64,000 bases of DNA from Rhynchopus sp. YZ270_cl-10 (Eukaryota; Euglenozoa; Diplonemea; Diplonemida; Diplonemidae): assembly GCA_964035575.1 (NCBI GenBank), contig OZ037848.1, forward strand, positions 1 through 64,000, given 5' to 3'. Shown in pieces: positions 11,440 to 21,450 of this stretch (position 1 is the first letter of the stretch; each line of letters starts with the position of its first letter). A model generated the notes under the pieces. The model ran no database searches and was not told where the DNA came from. It was given only the letters and a program-made list of their open reading frames with translations. The position numbers were made by a program, and so were the translations under genes.

Positions 11440-11727
11440 CGCCGCCTGATGAGACTGCTTCTGTTCCTCACCTGTGTATGAGCGTGGGCCTGCCACTCAG
11501 CCAACAGCTGGCAAATCCCAGGCATAACGCCGTGCGCAGACCTGCGCACCTCGCGCACCACCAGACGCAGGGCACGTTGTGACACGTCGTACCGTCTGCT
11601 TCCATGACTCCCGCCAGGGCGCCACACAATCGGCCCACTCCTCGTCCAGGTCCACCGTCACCAGGTCCCCCTCGTCGCCCACGTAGCAGCTGTTGAAGCT
11701 GCTACTGCAGCTCATCCCCCACACCAC
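11440..11727 (-). pseudogene. Broken gene fragment of unknown family
   Basis: On the minus strand one frame reads a GC-rich, coding-like segment with VTVDLDEEWADCV and APWRESWKQTVRR. A second frame takes over directly, with ALRLVVREVRRSAHG and ICQLLAEWQAHAH, ending at a possible donor CACAG/GTGAGG. The two halves join through a one-base frame change near 11578, and no start codon fits upstream. A third coding-like piece (GGVDSESVQDRKDT) lies near 11370-11435 before another GTGAGT. It reads as the remnant of an intron-containing gene in the repeat-rich zone; a sequencing indel could also explain the break. Family not recognised. Confidence 0.4.
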
Positions 11728-11784
11728 TGCCCCCCAATCAGGCCATCCACCTCATCTTCAAAAAACAAAAACAAAAACAAAAAA

Positions 11785-11945
11785 TAAAAAGAAGGACAAG
11801 ACACACTACGCGCCTCTTTAACCGTTGACCAGGGACCGCCCCGTGGAGGCGTACACGGCTCACAAAATAAAAACAAATGAAAGGGGGAGGAAAAAGAAGG
11901 GGGGGTTAAAAAAAGAAAGGACAAGTGTGCTGCAATGTAAAAAAT
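11785..11945 (+). repeat. ~170-bp direct repeat, copy 2
   Basis: Second copy of 9748-9925, followed by GTAAAAAATCCC like the first. It lies just beyond the broken gene fragment and close to the 3' end of the first intact gene. Confidence 0.85.
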
Positions 11946-12114
11946 CCCTGTTGCTGTGCAAGTGGCCATCTCAAGTCAGACACTGAACTCGATGACCTTG
12001 GAGTTGATTCTCATGTTTGATACTTTCAGGAGTGTTGTGCACCGAGAGGTGATATGGTCTGACAGTGAGTTAGGTGAAAAAAACGTAGTTGCAATCCATT
12101 TTCTTGTACAAATT

Positions 12115-13800
12115 CTATGGGTTCTTGCCTTGGCATTTTTCTTTATTTTTTCCACAGTTGGCGCAGTATGGCTTGCCCCAGGCGGGCTTGAACTGCTCAC
12201 AGTGTTTTGCTTTGGCTCTGTGATTTGGAGGTCGTTTTGTTGGAAAAAATCAGAACACATACATAACTGGCGACATCAGCTTGTTATACGCATCGTACAT
12301 CTGCACAGATCGCTTCGACGGTAGGCCCTCCCGCCTCTCAAGGTAGACTTGACGGGTAAGCGTCTCCAGTGACGACTTCTCCAAGAGCACCTCGTCCTCC
12401 AGCTCCTGCAGCGTCTTTGCGACCTGGTCGAAGGAGCCGCGGTTTATGAGCTGTACCTCATCCTCTCCTGCACCTGACTCATCTCTGCTTCTGTGGCTCT
12501 CTCTCTGTCGGTGCTCATGAAGCGCTGCGACAGTCATATTAGCATGCCTCATCTGTGGCGCCTCCTTCTTTGGTCCCGGAGGTCGTTTGCTCCTTCTCAC
12601 GTTCCTCTGACGCAGGCCTTGAGGGGAGCGAGGCGACTGTGAAGACCCTCGATAACGACCGGGAGACCCGGGTGTGACAGGGACGAAGGACTGCCGTGAA
12701 TGGGAGTGTAGCTCCACAAGGTGGTCATCTCTCTCACGCTCCCTCTTCCGCTGTGAGAGGGGCGACTGAGAGAGGAGTGTACGTGGGGTGGAGAGGGGCG
12801 AGTGCGAGTGTTCTGTGGCTGCATGTGGGAACTGCTTCACAAAACGTTCATCCTGCATTCCCTGGTCTCTCAGCGCGTCTTCAAAGAGCGCCAGGCGCTG
12901 CCCTGTGTGTTCGATGTATTCCGCAAAGTGGCAATCCAGCTCCGCAAGCCTGCTGCTGACGTGCTTCTCAACTGTATCCTCCCACTGTGTGGCAGACTTC
13001 TTCTCTTCTAGTCGGGTGAGCAGAGCTTTTTCGCGCAGACGCTGCGTTTCGGTGATCTTCTCAAACGCTTGCTCCTTCTTCCTGCATTCTAGCTCCAGCT
13101 TTTTGAAAGAAAGCAGACTGCCTGGCGAGGGTTCGTGCGCTTCAGGAGCCTTGCGCTGGAGGGCAACGTACTCCGCACTTTGCGCAATCCCTGCGAGTCT
13201 GTGGGACATGACTCGGAGCTTTTGTGACGTGCGTTCGTCCAGCTGCATCATGCTCGTTCGCATGGACGCAAAGGCATCTTCGAGGATATTCTCTACACCT
13301 TCTAAGTTGACTGACGCGCCCGCACCACCACCACTGAGCCTGCTGAAGGTGGGCGAGTCGAGGGCGGAGCTGAATGGGCTTGGGCTTCTCTCGCTGATAC
13401 GCCGTTTGGTGTCCTTCCAGGCTACGCTCCCCTCAGCACGCACAAGGCGGATCTCGATGTCTCTCTCGCAGACAAGCTGCGAGTTGATCCACGGGTAGTC
13501 TATCAGCTTTTGCTGTGGGCACTCGATGCTCTCCAGGACGACACCCGGCGCCTCATCTGCCTGCAGCACGTAGTCCTGTGGGTTCACTTCCAGGCCAAAG
13601 CGGTCGTTGATCAGACGCACCTGTTGTCTCACAAGCTCGCGCGGAGTGTAGTGTGCGGGCACGTCGATTACGCGAATCACATCCCACGCCGGTGCCTCAT
13701 CAGCGTTCTGGAACCACAGCCGTGCACGGAAGATGCGGTCAGGGCGGGTTGGTGGGAGCAGCCCACCAGACACCTCTGTGTAAGGGAGGAGGGAATCCAT
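12115..13800 (-). CDS. PI3K-RBD-like, coiled-coil protein with C-terminal zinc-knuckle-like motif
   Basis: Two exons, 13800-12263 and 12217-12115, give 546 residues. The 45-nt intron starts GTATGTG and ends ATCACAG. Residues ~18-125 resemble a PI3K-type Ras-binding (ubiquitin-like) fold: a strand-rich start, then YVLQADEAPG, LESIECPQQKLIDYPWI and a final strand DIEIRLV, the order seen in p110 RBDs. Residues ~210-330 are charged coiled coil (KLELECRKKEQAFEKITE); ~340-450 is Ser/Arg-rich and disordered. The tail from exon 2 has CEQF, then CANCG, a CxxF...CxxCG zinc-knuckle-like pattern common in protists, here ending in Cys rather than His. The start is the ATG just after CACCTCACACAG, in frame with the RBD. 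I infer a small-GTPase or scaffold role; no enzyme motif is present. Confidence 0.75.
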
Positions 13801-14078
13801 TCCTGTGTGAGGTGGTGGGGCATGGCAAACCTGTAAACGCGCAAATTCGTAGAGTGAAAGAGGGTGGGGGATCCGACATTTGTTCGCTATCAAGCGCGGC
13901 AAAAAAAAAAAAAACAGCGATATAAAAGGGGTGCTTGACAACAGAACCCCCAGTATTGTAGCGCGGGGTTTTCACTTTTGCACACCCTCAGTGACCCTAT
14001 CTTTAAAAAAGGTCGTTAGCTTAGAAATGTTCGAGAAAATGAGAAAAACGTTCAAGAAAATGAGCCGTTGAATTGACA

Positions 14079-15665
14079 TCACGGTGTGTTGCGTTTTGGA
14101 TCTCTGGGGAACATCGAGACGGACCTGATGTTGTCCATCCCCAGGAAGAGCATCACGACACGCTCGAGGCCGAGGCCAAACCCGCCGTGCGGCCAGGCTC
14201 CGAGCTCGAAGGAGCTAAGGTAGTGCTGCAGCTCTTCCTTGTCCGCACCCTTCTCTTCACAACGACGAACCAGTAGAGCGGCGTCGTGCACACGCTGCGC
14301 ACCACTCGAGATCTCCTCCCCACGCATGAACATGTCGTACGAGTTACTCAGCTTCGGGTTCTCCGGATGCGGCATTGTGTAGAAAGGACGCACACTCAGC
14401 GGGTAGCGGTCCAGGATGTAGAAGTCAACTCCGTAGCGCTCCTTCACCATGCGCCCAAGCGTCTTCTCTGCTTCGGTCGTGAGGTCCTCATCGGCGGAAA
14501 GCTGTTCGTTGTCGGGCAGGGCCGTGTTCAAAAAGCGTATCCCCTCAGGGTACGACAGTCGCAGACTGGGGAGTGTGCGCGAGGCCACTGACGCTTTGTA
14601 TTCATCTGCAGAGTCTCGCTCGCCTTCGATGCCGACACAGAGCGTGTCAAGCGTGTCCTCGCTCATGACATGCACGAAGGGGGTGTGCGGGAACTGCGCC
14701 TGCACCGCGTCTAGCTCCACAGTGCAGTTGCGCTGCAGGCTCGAGAAGATGTGCGACAGCAGCGCCTCAGCCACCTCTAGCACCTCCCCGTAGTGCTCTG
14801 TGATCGCCATCTCGACGTCCAGCCCAGTGAATTCACACAGGTGGCGGTGCGTGTTTGAATTCTCCGCACGGAACACAGGGCCGACCTCAAACACACGCTG
14901 CAGGTCACCCATCAGGGCCATCTGCTTGTACAGCTGCGGCGACTGTGCGAGGAACGCGTCCCTCCCCCCGACGTAGCCAAGCTTGAACACCGTCGCCCCA
15001 CTCTCGCTTGCAGCGGGGATGATCTTCGGGGTATGGATCTCGGTGAAGTCACGGCGCTGCAGGAACTCGCGGAAGTACTGGCAGACACGTGACTGGAGTT
15101 TCCAGATTGCGTTGTTCGCAGGGGTGCGCATGTCGAGCCACCTGTTGTCAAGACGGGTGCTCTGCAGTACGTTTGCGCATCCTGCGGACGCAGCATCGGA
15201 GAGCTGGAAGGGCAGCACGGCCTTGCTCGGCGAGACGAGCTGCAGGCCGGACACAACCACCTCGTGGCCGTGCACGGTGCAGCCCGATACAGGCTTCGAC
15301 GGTGCCACGACAGTGCCCACAACATCGACAATGCTCTCGGGTGCTAGCCCCGCAACCCAGCGCATCGTCTCCGCGTCCTCCTTGCGTATGATGCACTGCA
15401 CCGTGCACGTCTGCTGGCGCAGCACCAAGAAAATAATGTGCTTCGTCGCACGCACGTTGTCGACGCGTCCACGCAAAGTCACCTCAGTCCCGACGGCAGC
15501 AGACACACCCACAGAGGACACCTCCGACATGTGCTTTCTCGTGCGCTCCTGCGACTGAACCAAGGGAGCAACACCATACGTGCCCGTAGGTGTGGGTGTG
15601 GATGCGGGTGGCACAACACAGCCACGCCTCTGCAGTCCTACCAAACAGTGCCGCGCTACCTTCAT
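14079..15665 (-). CDS. DARS: Aspartyl-tRNA synthetase
   Basis: 528 residues, no intron. It charges tRNA-Asp with aspartate. An OB-fold anticodon-binding domain lies at about residues 55-160 (TLRGRVDNVRATKHIIFLVLR). The class IIb catalytic domain follows: DNRWLDMRTPANNAIW, the conserved FLAQSPQLYKQM loop, motif 2 (VFRAENSNTHRHLCEFT) and motif 3 (GGFGLGLERVVMLFLGMDNI) before the typical terminal FPRDPKR. The GLDVEM and QLYKQM segments favour AspRS over AsnRS. The first ATG adds ~44 residues, Arg-rich with few acids (MKVARHCLVGLQRRG), before a second Met (MSEVSS). This could be a mitochondrial targeting peptide, giving one gene for both compartments; that is inference. Length and motif set match the cytosolic/archaeal-type family. 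Confidence 0.95.
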   Translation of the reverse strand: MKVARHCLVGLQRRGCVVPPASTPTPTGTYGVAPLVQSQERTRKHMSEVSSVGVSAAVGTEVTLRGRVDNVRATKHIIFLVLRQQTCTVQCIIRKEDAETMRWVAGLAPESIVDVVGTVVAPSKPVSGCTVHGHEVVVSGLQLVSPSKAVLPFQLSDAASAGCANVLQSTRLDNRWLDMRTPANNAIWKLQSRVCQYFREFLQRRDFTEIHTPKIIPAASESGATVFKLGYVGGRDAFLAQSPQLYKQMALMGDLQRVFEVGPVFRAENSNTHRHLCEFTGLDVEMAITEHYGEVLEVAEALLSHIFSSLQRNCTVELDAVQAQFPHTPFVHVMSEDTLDTLCVGIEGERDSADEYKASVASRTLPSLRLSYPEGIRFLNTALPDNEQLSADEDLTTEAEKTLGRMVKERYGVDFYILDRYPLSVRPFYTMPHPENPKLSNSYDMFMRGEEISSGAQRVHDAALLVRRCEEKGADKEELQHYLSSFELGAWPHGGFGLGLERVVMLFLGMDNIRSVSMFPRDPKRNTP

Positions 15666-15960
15666 TTTTTCGTTGCACCTGCTGAAAGTGTTAAATACGT
15701 TTTTGGTTTGGGGCCATCACTAAAAAACAGTTTTTTTTTTTTTGAATTTGCTAATAAATAAAGGCTAGACAAAGGAAAAAGAAACCTAGAAAACCGAGCA
15801 CAAATAACGTACAAATATCCCCCACCCACCCACCTGACGCCGTAAATGAGACGGTAATTATCTGGGTCGGGTGAGCATATTCTTGCGATGTATGCGCCCC
15901 AACTGTACCCAGGAAACTAGCAATGCAGTTTACCCTACCATCTTACATCGACAACCGAAG

Positions 15961-16518
15961 TCACCACACCTCCTCCCCTTCCTCCCCCTCTGACTCCACG
16001 CACTCTCTGCGCTTCATGAACATTTCATAGTCGAACTGGTCGATCGACTCAATAGTCGAGCCTGGCAACAACCAAAGGGCAGACCTGCAGGGGCGGTTCA
16101 CCCATGCGGGGTACGCGAAACGCTGCTCGGGGAGGAGCTCGCGCGCCATCTCTTCGGCGAAGTCGTTGCAGTTCCAGCGCACGATGTGGTACGCATCGCC
16201 TGCGTAGCGTGCCTGCAGGCCTCTTACGAGCTGCTGCACTGCACGCTTCGTGAGCGTCGTGCGCCCGAGGTACACACTCTCCCTAAAAACGTGCCCCTCA
16301 CAGGTCTTTGGCGCAATGTGGTACACCCCAGTCTCGTCGACACTCCGCCCAAAACAGTACTCCCGGTTGTACACCTGCAAACCACTGTGGTGCGCGCCCA
16401 TCCCCACCCAAGCAAGCGCCGCATTGAGCTGTGTTATGTCGTAAACATTGAGGTACACATCAGCGTCGCTCCCTTCCTGTGCGTACACAGAGGGGTCCAC
16501 CGCCCCGCAGCAGAACAT
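15961..16518 (-). CDS. PPPDE-family (DeSI-like) cysteine isopeptidase
   Basis: 185 residues from the ATG at 16518. The PPPDE fold spans almost the whole protein: VYLNVYDITQLN at the start, the catalytic-His region GAHHSGLQVYNREYCFG (HSG.....EY.FG signature), and the catalytic-Cys region WNCNDFAEEMAR. Family members remove SUMO or ubiquitin from targets; which one this acts on cannot be told. The acidic tail (ESEGEEGEEVW) is not part of the fold. Upstream is a pyrimidine-rich tract ending AACAG, 18 nt before the ATG. The gene lies ~410 bp downstream of AspRS's start region on the same strand order and carries no intron. Confidence 0.9.
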   Translation of the reverse strand: MFCCGAVDPSVYAQEGSDADVYLNVYDITQLNAALAWVGMGAHHSGLQVYNREYCFGRSVDETGVYHIAPKTCEGHVFRESVYLGRTTLTKRAVQQLVRGLQARYAGDAYHIVRWNCNDFAEEMARELLPEQRFAYPAWVNRPCRSALWLLPGSTIESIDQFDYEMFMKRRECVESEGEEGEEVW

Positions 16519-18042
16519 CAAGAAACCGGTGTGCTTCTGTTATTGGTAATGTTGCCCAAAGAAAAAGGTATGAGTGTGTGAGGAGCGAGCAAAAAAAATC
16601 TCGCTGATTTTTTTTCCCTCTTTTTTTTGTTATCTTTGCATCCTGGAGGGGAGTGAAGGAAGAGGCGGAGGGGAAGGGCGGTAATTTGAGACTAGGGGAA
16701 AAAGGGGAGTGGATTTTGTTTTCTATTGACTCTCTATACGGTACAAAAATGGGGTGGGGAGGGTGAGAAAAAAGGAGAAACTAAGATGTGCCTCTACACA
16801 CATTTCAAAGAAAACACATAAAGTAGCCGGTAAGATGAACGTAAATCTCACCTAAAACACACAATTAAAAAGGAGGGATGACAAGCTGGTTTTTATGTCA
16901 AATAAAAATGAGCATCATGCCATGGGACAAAAAAGCGAAAAAGCTTTTAAAAATGGTAATGCGTGGAGATGGAACAAAGTTAAAATACCCGCGCGTGTGG
17001 GCAAATATGCTGCCATTTGTACTAACGCTGCGAATCTCTGACATTCCCTACATTAAGTTCGGCAGACATAATTACTTCTAAAACCCATCGCGCTCAGCAT
17101 ATATCTCCAGCACACACACTTTTTTTAGCTGCTTTTATTGTTGACAAAATAGATGGTTGAAAAGCGGAGGGTCCAAAATGTTGGCCAATTGCTCCTAAAC
17201 AACATACCTATCAATAAGGACGCAGAATCTGCAATACATGTTTTCTTGTAAAGAAAAGAAAGTGCTGTCTTTTTGACAACACCCCTCTCCAGATACAAGA
17301 AGAAGAAAGAAGAAAATCGAATGAATGTGCCGCTCGCGCACACACGTCTAAATAATATATTGTGCACAAACACTCCCCCTACAGATGCAGGTACCCCTGT
17401 GCCATCAATTGGCTGCCCGATAATCTTCGGACAACTTCGGAAGATCTGACTAAGAAGACTGCAAACTGCTGAAATGAAGTGGCGATATGTTTCTATTCTC
17501 TCTAGAGAACAGAAAAAAAATTTGACACAAAAAAGAAACAACAACGACAACATAGCTTTACGGAAAGTTCTAAAAAACAAATTCATATACCTACTAGTAG
17601 AAACCAATTAGCCACTAGTAAGCGTTAAAGTTAAAGGGTGTAACATGTACTCCCCTCCTTTTCCTCTTCTTCCGAGGAAGATGCTGATAACAACGTGGAC
17701 TCGTTTTTTTTTTTGAAAAGCAATAAAATTGAGCAAGGGTAGCAAAAACAAAAATCTAATACCCGGGCATACCCCTGTTCTTGCGCCTCAAAAAAAATAG
17801 TCTGTAGGAACGCTTCCGTTTGAATCAAAGCATCCGTTTTGGAGCAAAGGGCGACAAGAAAGCATCGCGTTTATTTTGACAACATTTGTAACCACATATT
17901 AGAAATTCTAAAAAAGGCACCGTCGATTATAAACTTCAGACTCGAGGGGGTGGCGCGCATCTCTAATGTAAAAACAAATAAATCCTAAACACAAGGTTTT
18001 TAGAATTTAATTTATGAAGCGATTTGTTCTGTTTTTCTCTTT
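16519..18042. other. Gene-free AT-rich spacer
   Basis: About 1.5 kb with many A and T runs. A 160-codon minus frame at 17125-17607 is Phe/Leu/Ser-rich in AT-rich DNA and looks fortuitous. One copy of the ATGAATGTGC dispersed motif lies at 17317-17346. Nothing else is recognised. Confidence 0.55.
17317..17346 (+). repeat. Dispersed ATGAATGTGC element (family B)
   Basis: ATGAATGTGCCGCTCGCGCA followed by CACACG. It shares the core of the copies at 35.1, 46.5, 46.8, 46.9, 48.9 and 63.9 kb. Confidence 0.5.
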
Positions 18043-20267
18043 TCACTTCCGACTTGGCCCCCTTCTCTGCATCTGTAAGGGTTTCTTAAACATCATATCT
18101 GGCTGGCCACTCCCGCCTGCAATGAACCGCAGGCCTTCTGCATGCAGGTCGCTACCACTACCACCCCCCGCCCCGCACAGCGACCAATCCGGCCCCAGGT
18201 GGTCATTTGGCGTATACCCCATACTCTTGGAGGGGCGGGCTGGGCCAGCAATACCACCTTGCCGGCCCCCCACTGTGCCCTCTCCTTCTCCCTCCCCTTT
18301 CCGCCAGCTGTATGAGTTGGGCATCACCCCACAGTCGTCCACGGATGTGGAGGCACGCACACCGACTCCACGCACAGGAGGTCCACCCTCGGGCCACACG
18401 CCTGGTGCCCCGTGGTCGGGTTCGCGTGCGACAGCAGCACGGCGACGTGGTGGTGAGGCAGGTGCGGTGTGGTGGGGGCGGCGAGTGCGGGTGGCGATGC
18501 TTGCGATGTAGGCATGCGCCTCCTGTTGGGCCTCGAGGATCTCGCGTGCGTATGGGTCGCTGTGTGTTGTGAGAAGTAAAAAGAGAGGGAAATGGTTGAT
18601 CCATCCGAGTAAGTGTGCGGCTTGTTTTTGATAATTATCTTTGAACATGTTGGGCTTTGTCACAATCGTAAAAACACAGTCGTAATATTTATCTACCATA
18701 CCAGCCCCCTTGGGTTGCGTTAGGGTTACCCTCCGCCGGCTGCTGTGTAGCAAGGTACACAGGACGGTGCCGTCCTGTGCGCGCTGTCGTGTCCTCTGTC
18801 ACGTCGCCCTCAAGAGTGTTCGGATTCCCCACAGCGCCGCTGAGCCTGCGGTGCATGCGCTTGCCAGGGACGTCAGGTGCTGCAGCCTCATCTGGGTTTG
18901 GGTTGCCAGAGACATGCTTCGTCGCCCGTAACGGCTTCTTAGAGAGGCGCGCAACCTGTTTGTTTGTTGTTTGTGGAATAAGTGTGGTGAGAAAATATGT
19001 ACTCGTCATGCTGACCAAAAAAACGCTAACACACCTCAACCTCACCCAGGTATTCGGCGGACGCACCAAACCAGGCACCTCCTCCTCCTCCTCCTCCTCC
19101 CCCACTACCTTCTCTACACGCCTTCCCCACCTTGGGCGAAGCTGCCATGCCCCCTGCACCGTTAGGGTTGCTTGCTGCTGTGGCATCGCTTGCAAGACGT
19201 CGACGGCGCGAGAGCGAGCAGCGCCGCACTGGGAGTGGGACTGCGAAGGGCTTCGGGTGCGATGCACGGGTGATGCGGTGCTTGCTGCTGCTGCGGGAGC
19301 GGCTTTGTTGAATCTGCTGTTCACCCGTACTGTTCCCTTCACCGCCCCGTTCACCACCCTCCTCTCCCCGTCGTGCCCCTTGAGCAGACAACACGGTGCT
19401 CCCCGGTGTCTCACAAAACGGGTACATAACCTGCGGTGCAGAGGTGTTGGTGATAGATGTATTCTGTTGCGTCCTCGTGAGTGGGGTGATGCCGTCTGGG
19501 GACTCCGTCGTGGATGGGACGTTTGCGAACCTCAGAAGAATGCTGATGCCTGCAGTGGAACAAACCCGAGAAACGTCGGCTTGAGAGGCAACGGGCACCC
19601 CGTCAATGTGTGTCAGAGTTTTCCCCGTGACAGATTCTGCGAGATGCCCACTGCGGAGCATCGCACCATCCTCGTCGCATCCTACCACACACAGCCCGTC
19701 GCCAAACGCCAACCCCAACCCCTCCTTTGGGGCTTTGAACACTCGAAGAGGTGGTGCCTCCACAGGACCTGAGAACGCAGTGTTCGAGAAAGCCGACAGG
19801 GGTGCTGCCACGTTGACGTCCACGAGAGAGTGCAGGGCGTGCACGGACGGGGTGACGGGGATGGGTGTTGGTAGAATAGGAGTAAAGGTGGCGCTGCGTG
19901 CACCCATGTCTGCCATGTGTCCTGGTGCGGCAGCGGGAGGAGGGAGTTCGGAGACAGGTGGTGCTGACGGTTGTCCCGGTGTGGTGTATGGTGTTGCCGT
20001 TGCCGTTGCTGTTGCTGTTGCTGTTGCTGTTGTTGTTGTTGTTGTTGTTGTTGCAGACGCCTGGAGCCCCCGCCACACAAGCTCGATATGCGCGACATCG
20101 ACTGCAGAGAGCACACCGTACGTCGGCAACAGGCCATGCAGTGTCGTCAGCGAAAGGCACGCAAGCTCGGCCTCCGTGAAGTCGGGCCCCGTCAGACGCA
20201 CCAACTTGCTCCACGCCTCGTGGGGTGCGTCGGGCACGCACGACGCCACAGAGGGAAGCCGCCCCAT
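18043..20267 (-). CDS. PDZ-domain protein, three exons
   Basis: Exons 20267-19035, 18955-18702 and 18559-18043 give 667 residues. Introns are 79 nt (GTGTGT...AAACAG) and 142 nt (GTATGG...ACACACAG); frames join exactly. A short N-terminal domain (DAPHEAWSKLVRLTG, FTEAELACLSL) precedes a Thr/Ala low-complexity tract encoded by a TTGCTG/GTT microsatellite near 19990-20053. A PDZ-like domain lies at about residues 180-255: GLGLAFGDGLCVVGC as carboxylate-binding loop and strand, then GKTLTHIDGVPV and ISILLRFAN. Exon 2 carries three GNPN-containing repeats (GNPNPDE, GNPNTLE, GNPNATQ). Exon 3 is Gly/Pro/Arg-rich. No membrane segment is seen; a scaffold role is inferred. A CT-rich tract lies ~20 nt upstream of the ATG. 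Confidence 0.75.
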
Positions 20268-21450
20268 GATTCGTTTCCCCCCAGAGCTTCGTAGAGGGTA
20301 GAGGGAGGGAGGGAGGAAGGAAGGGGGGGTTGTTTGTAAGAAGCGTGGTGCGCAGTGTGCTTTGCCGCAAGCAATATCAGACGTGGGTGGGACTGAGAGA
20401 AGGGTGGGGTGCTATTTTATCTCTTTGTATGTGGGATGGAGGGTTCGGGCATATCCTTCTGTCGGGTCCGTTTGTTTTTTTTATTTTTGTTCCACAATTT
20501 TTTTTCTTGTTTCGACACAAAGAAAAGAAAGAATTCGTCGTTTGTAATCCGCTGTAGCTCGACCGCGAACACTATCGGAATGCAAACGACAAAAATACAC
20601 GAGTCAGATAAGCACCGAAAGGTGACCCAGGCAGAAAATAAACCGGAGGTGCCTTAAGTTCCTTCCGCACAAACAAAGAAAGGTTGCTAAGGTCTCACGT
20701 GCTCAGCCACCTTCACTATCGTTATCTGTACAGTATCAGCTGTACGGCTGCTGTACAACGACGTAAACAAAAGGAGAGAAGAAGAAATAGCACAGACACA
20801 ACCGCTTGCGTAGATATGTTGGGCCCTGCACTAATGCTGGGTGGCCCAAGTGTTTTGGATTACCAACATTGGTACGGTACAACATATTTACCCACGGCAA
20901 AAGAAAAGCTTGTGATCCAAGAAGGAAATGCCCTGTAAGTGATAAAACACAGACACGCTATGTGTCTTTGTTAAAAAAAAGCTCGCACACACACAGGGAT
21001 TTGGACAATTTTTTGTTCGTTTTTTTCTTTGTTTGTTCTCAATTTTGATAAGGGGTAACATCCTGTCCCAGGGGATAATCTAAAAACGTTCAGCAGGACT
21101 TCCCCCGCATCCACTCGTCAGGTAACGAACAAGGACCAAGGTAACTATACCGCAATGGGGAGAAGGGGAGAAGGGGAGAAGGGAGTTTGGGTTTCAGGGG
21201 AGAGGCACCCCTTTTGGTTGTTCTGTTCTTTGTTGGAAAACGGTCCGTTTCTTTTGCGATGCGCCCACCCACGAACGGTGAAGATAAAGCCAGGGAGGAA
21301 AATACAAGAACAATACACGGATCCTGCGTTTGCTATAAAAACACCGCCCAAAACACTTTCTGAGACTCAAAAGAAGAAAAATACATGAAATAACTCATCA
21401 TGAAAACCCCTACCTTGTGTCATTCAATCTACTCTTTTCAAAACGTTTTT
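20268..21450. other. Gene-free spacer
   Basis: About 1.2 kb of AT-rich spacer with no supported gene. A family C hairpin copy lies at 20681-20713. A G/A-rich tract (GGGGAGAAGGGGAGAAGGGG) lies near 21159-21180. Confidence 0.55.
20681..20713 (+). repeat. Dispersed hairpin element (family C)
   Basis: GCTAAGGTCTCACGTGCTCA then GCCACCTT. The CTAAG and CTCAG arms pair around a 7-9 nt loop, as in the copies at 34.2, 46.6 and 46.7 kb. Confidence 0.5.

Noticed and set aside
10003-11481. CRISPR array in the 13-bp repeat, or ~400-residue repeat proteins
   Set aside because: There are no spacers; the 13-mer is contiguous and open in all frames by arithmetic.
12597-13498. Long plus-strand frames antisense to the RBD-like gene and to other GC-rich genes
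   Set aside because: They are shadows of minus-strand coding sequence with no domain of their own.
17125-17607. 160-codon minus-strand gene
   Set aside because: Phe/Ser/Leu-rich translation of AT-rich DNA, overlaps a dispersed repeat, no domain.
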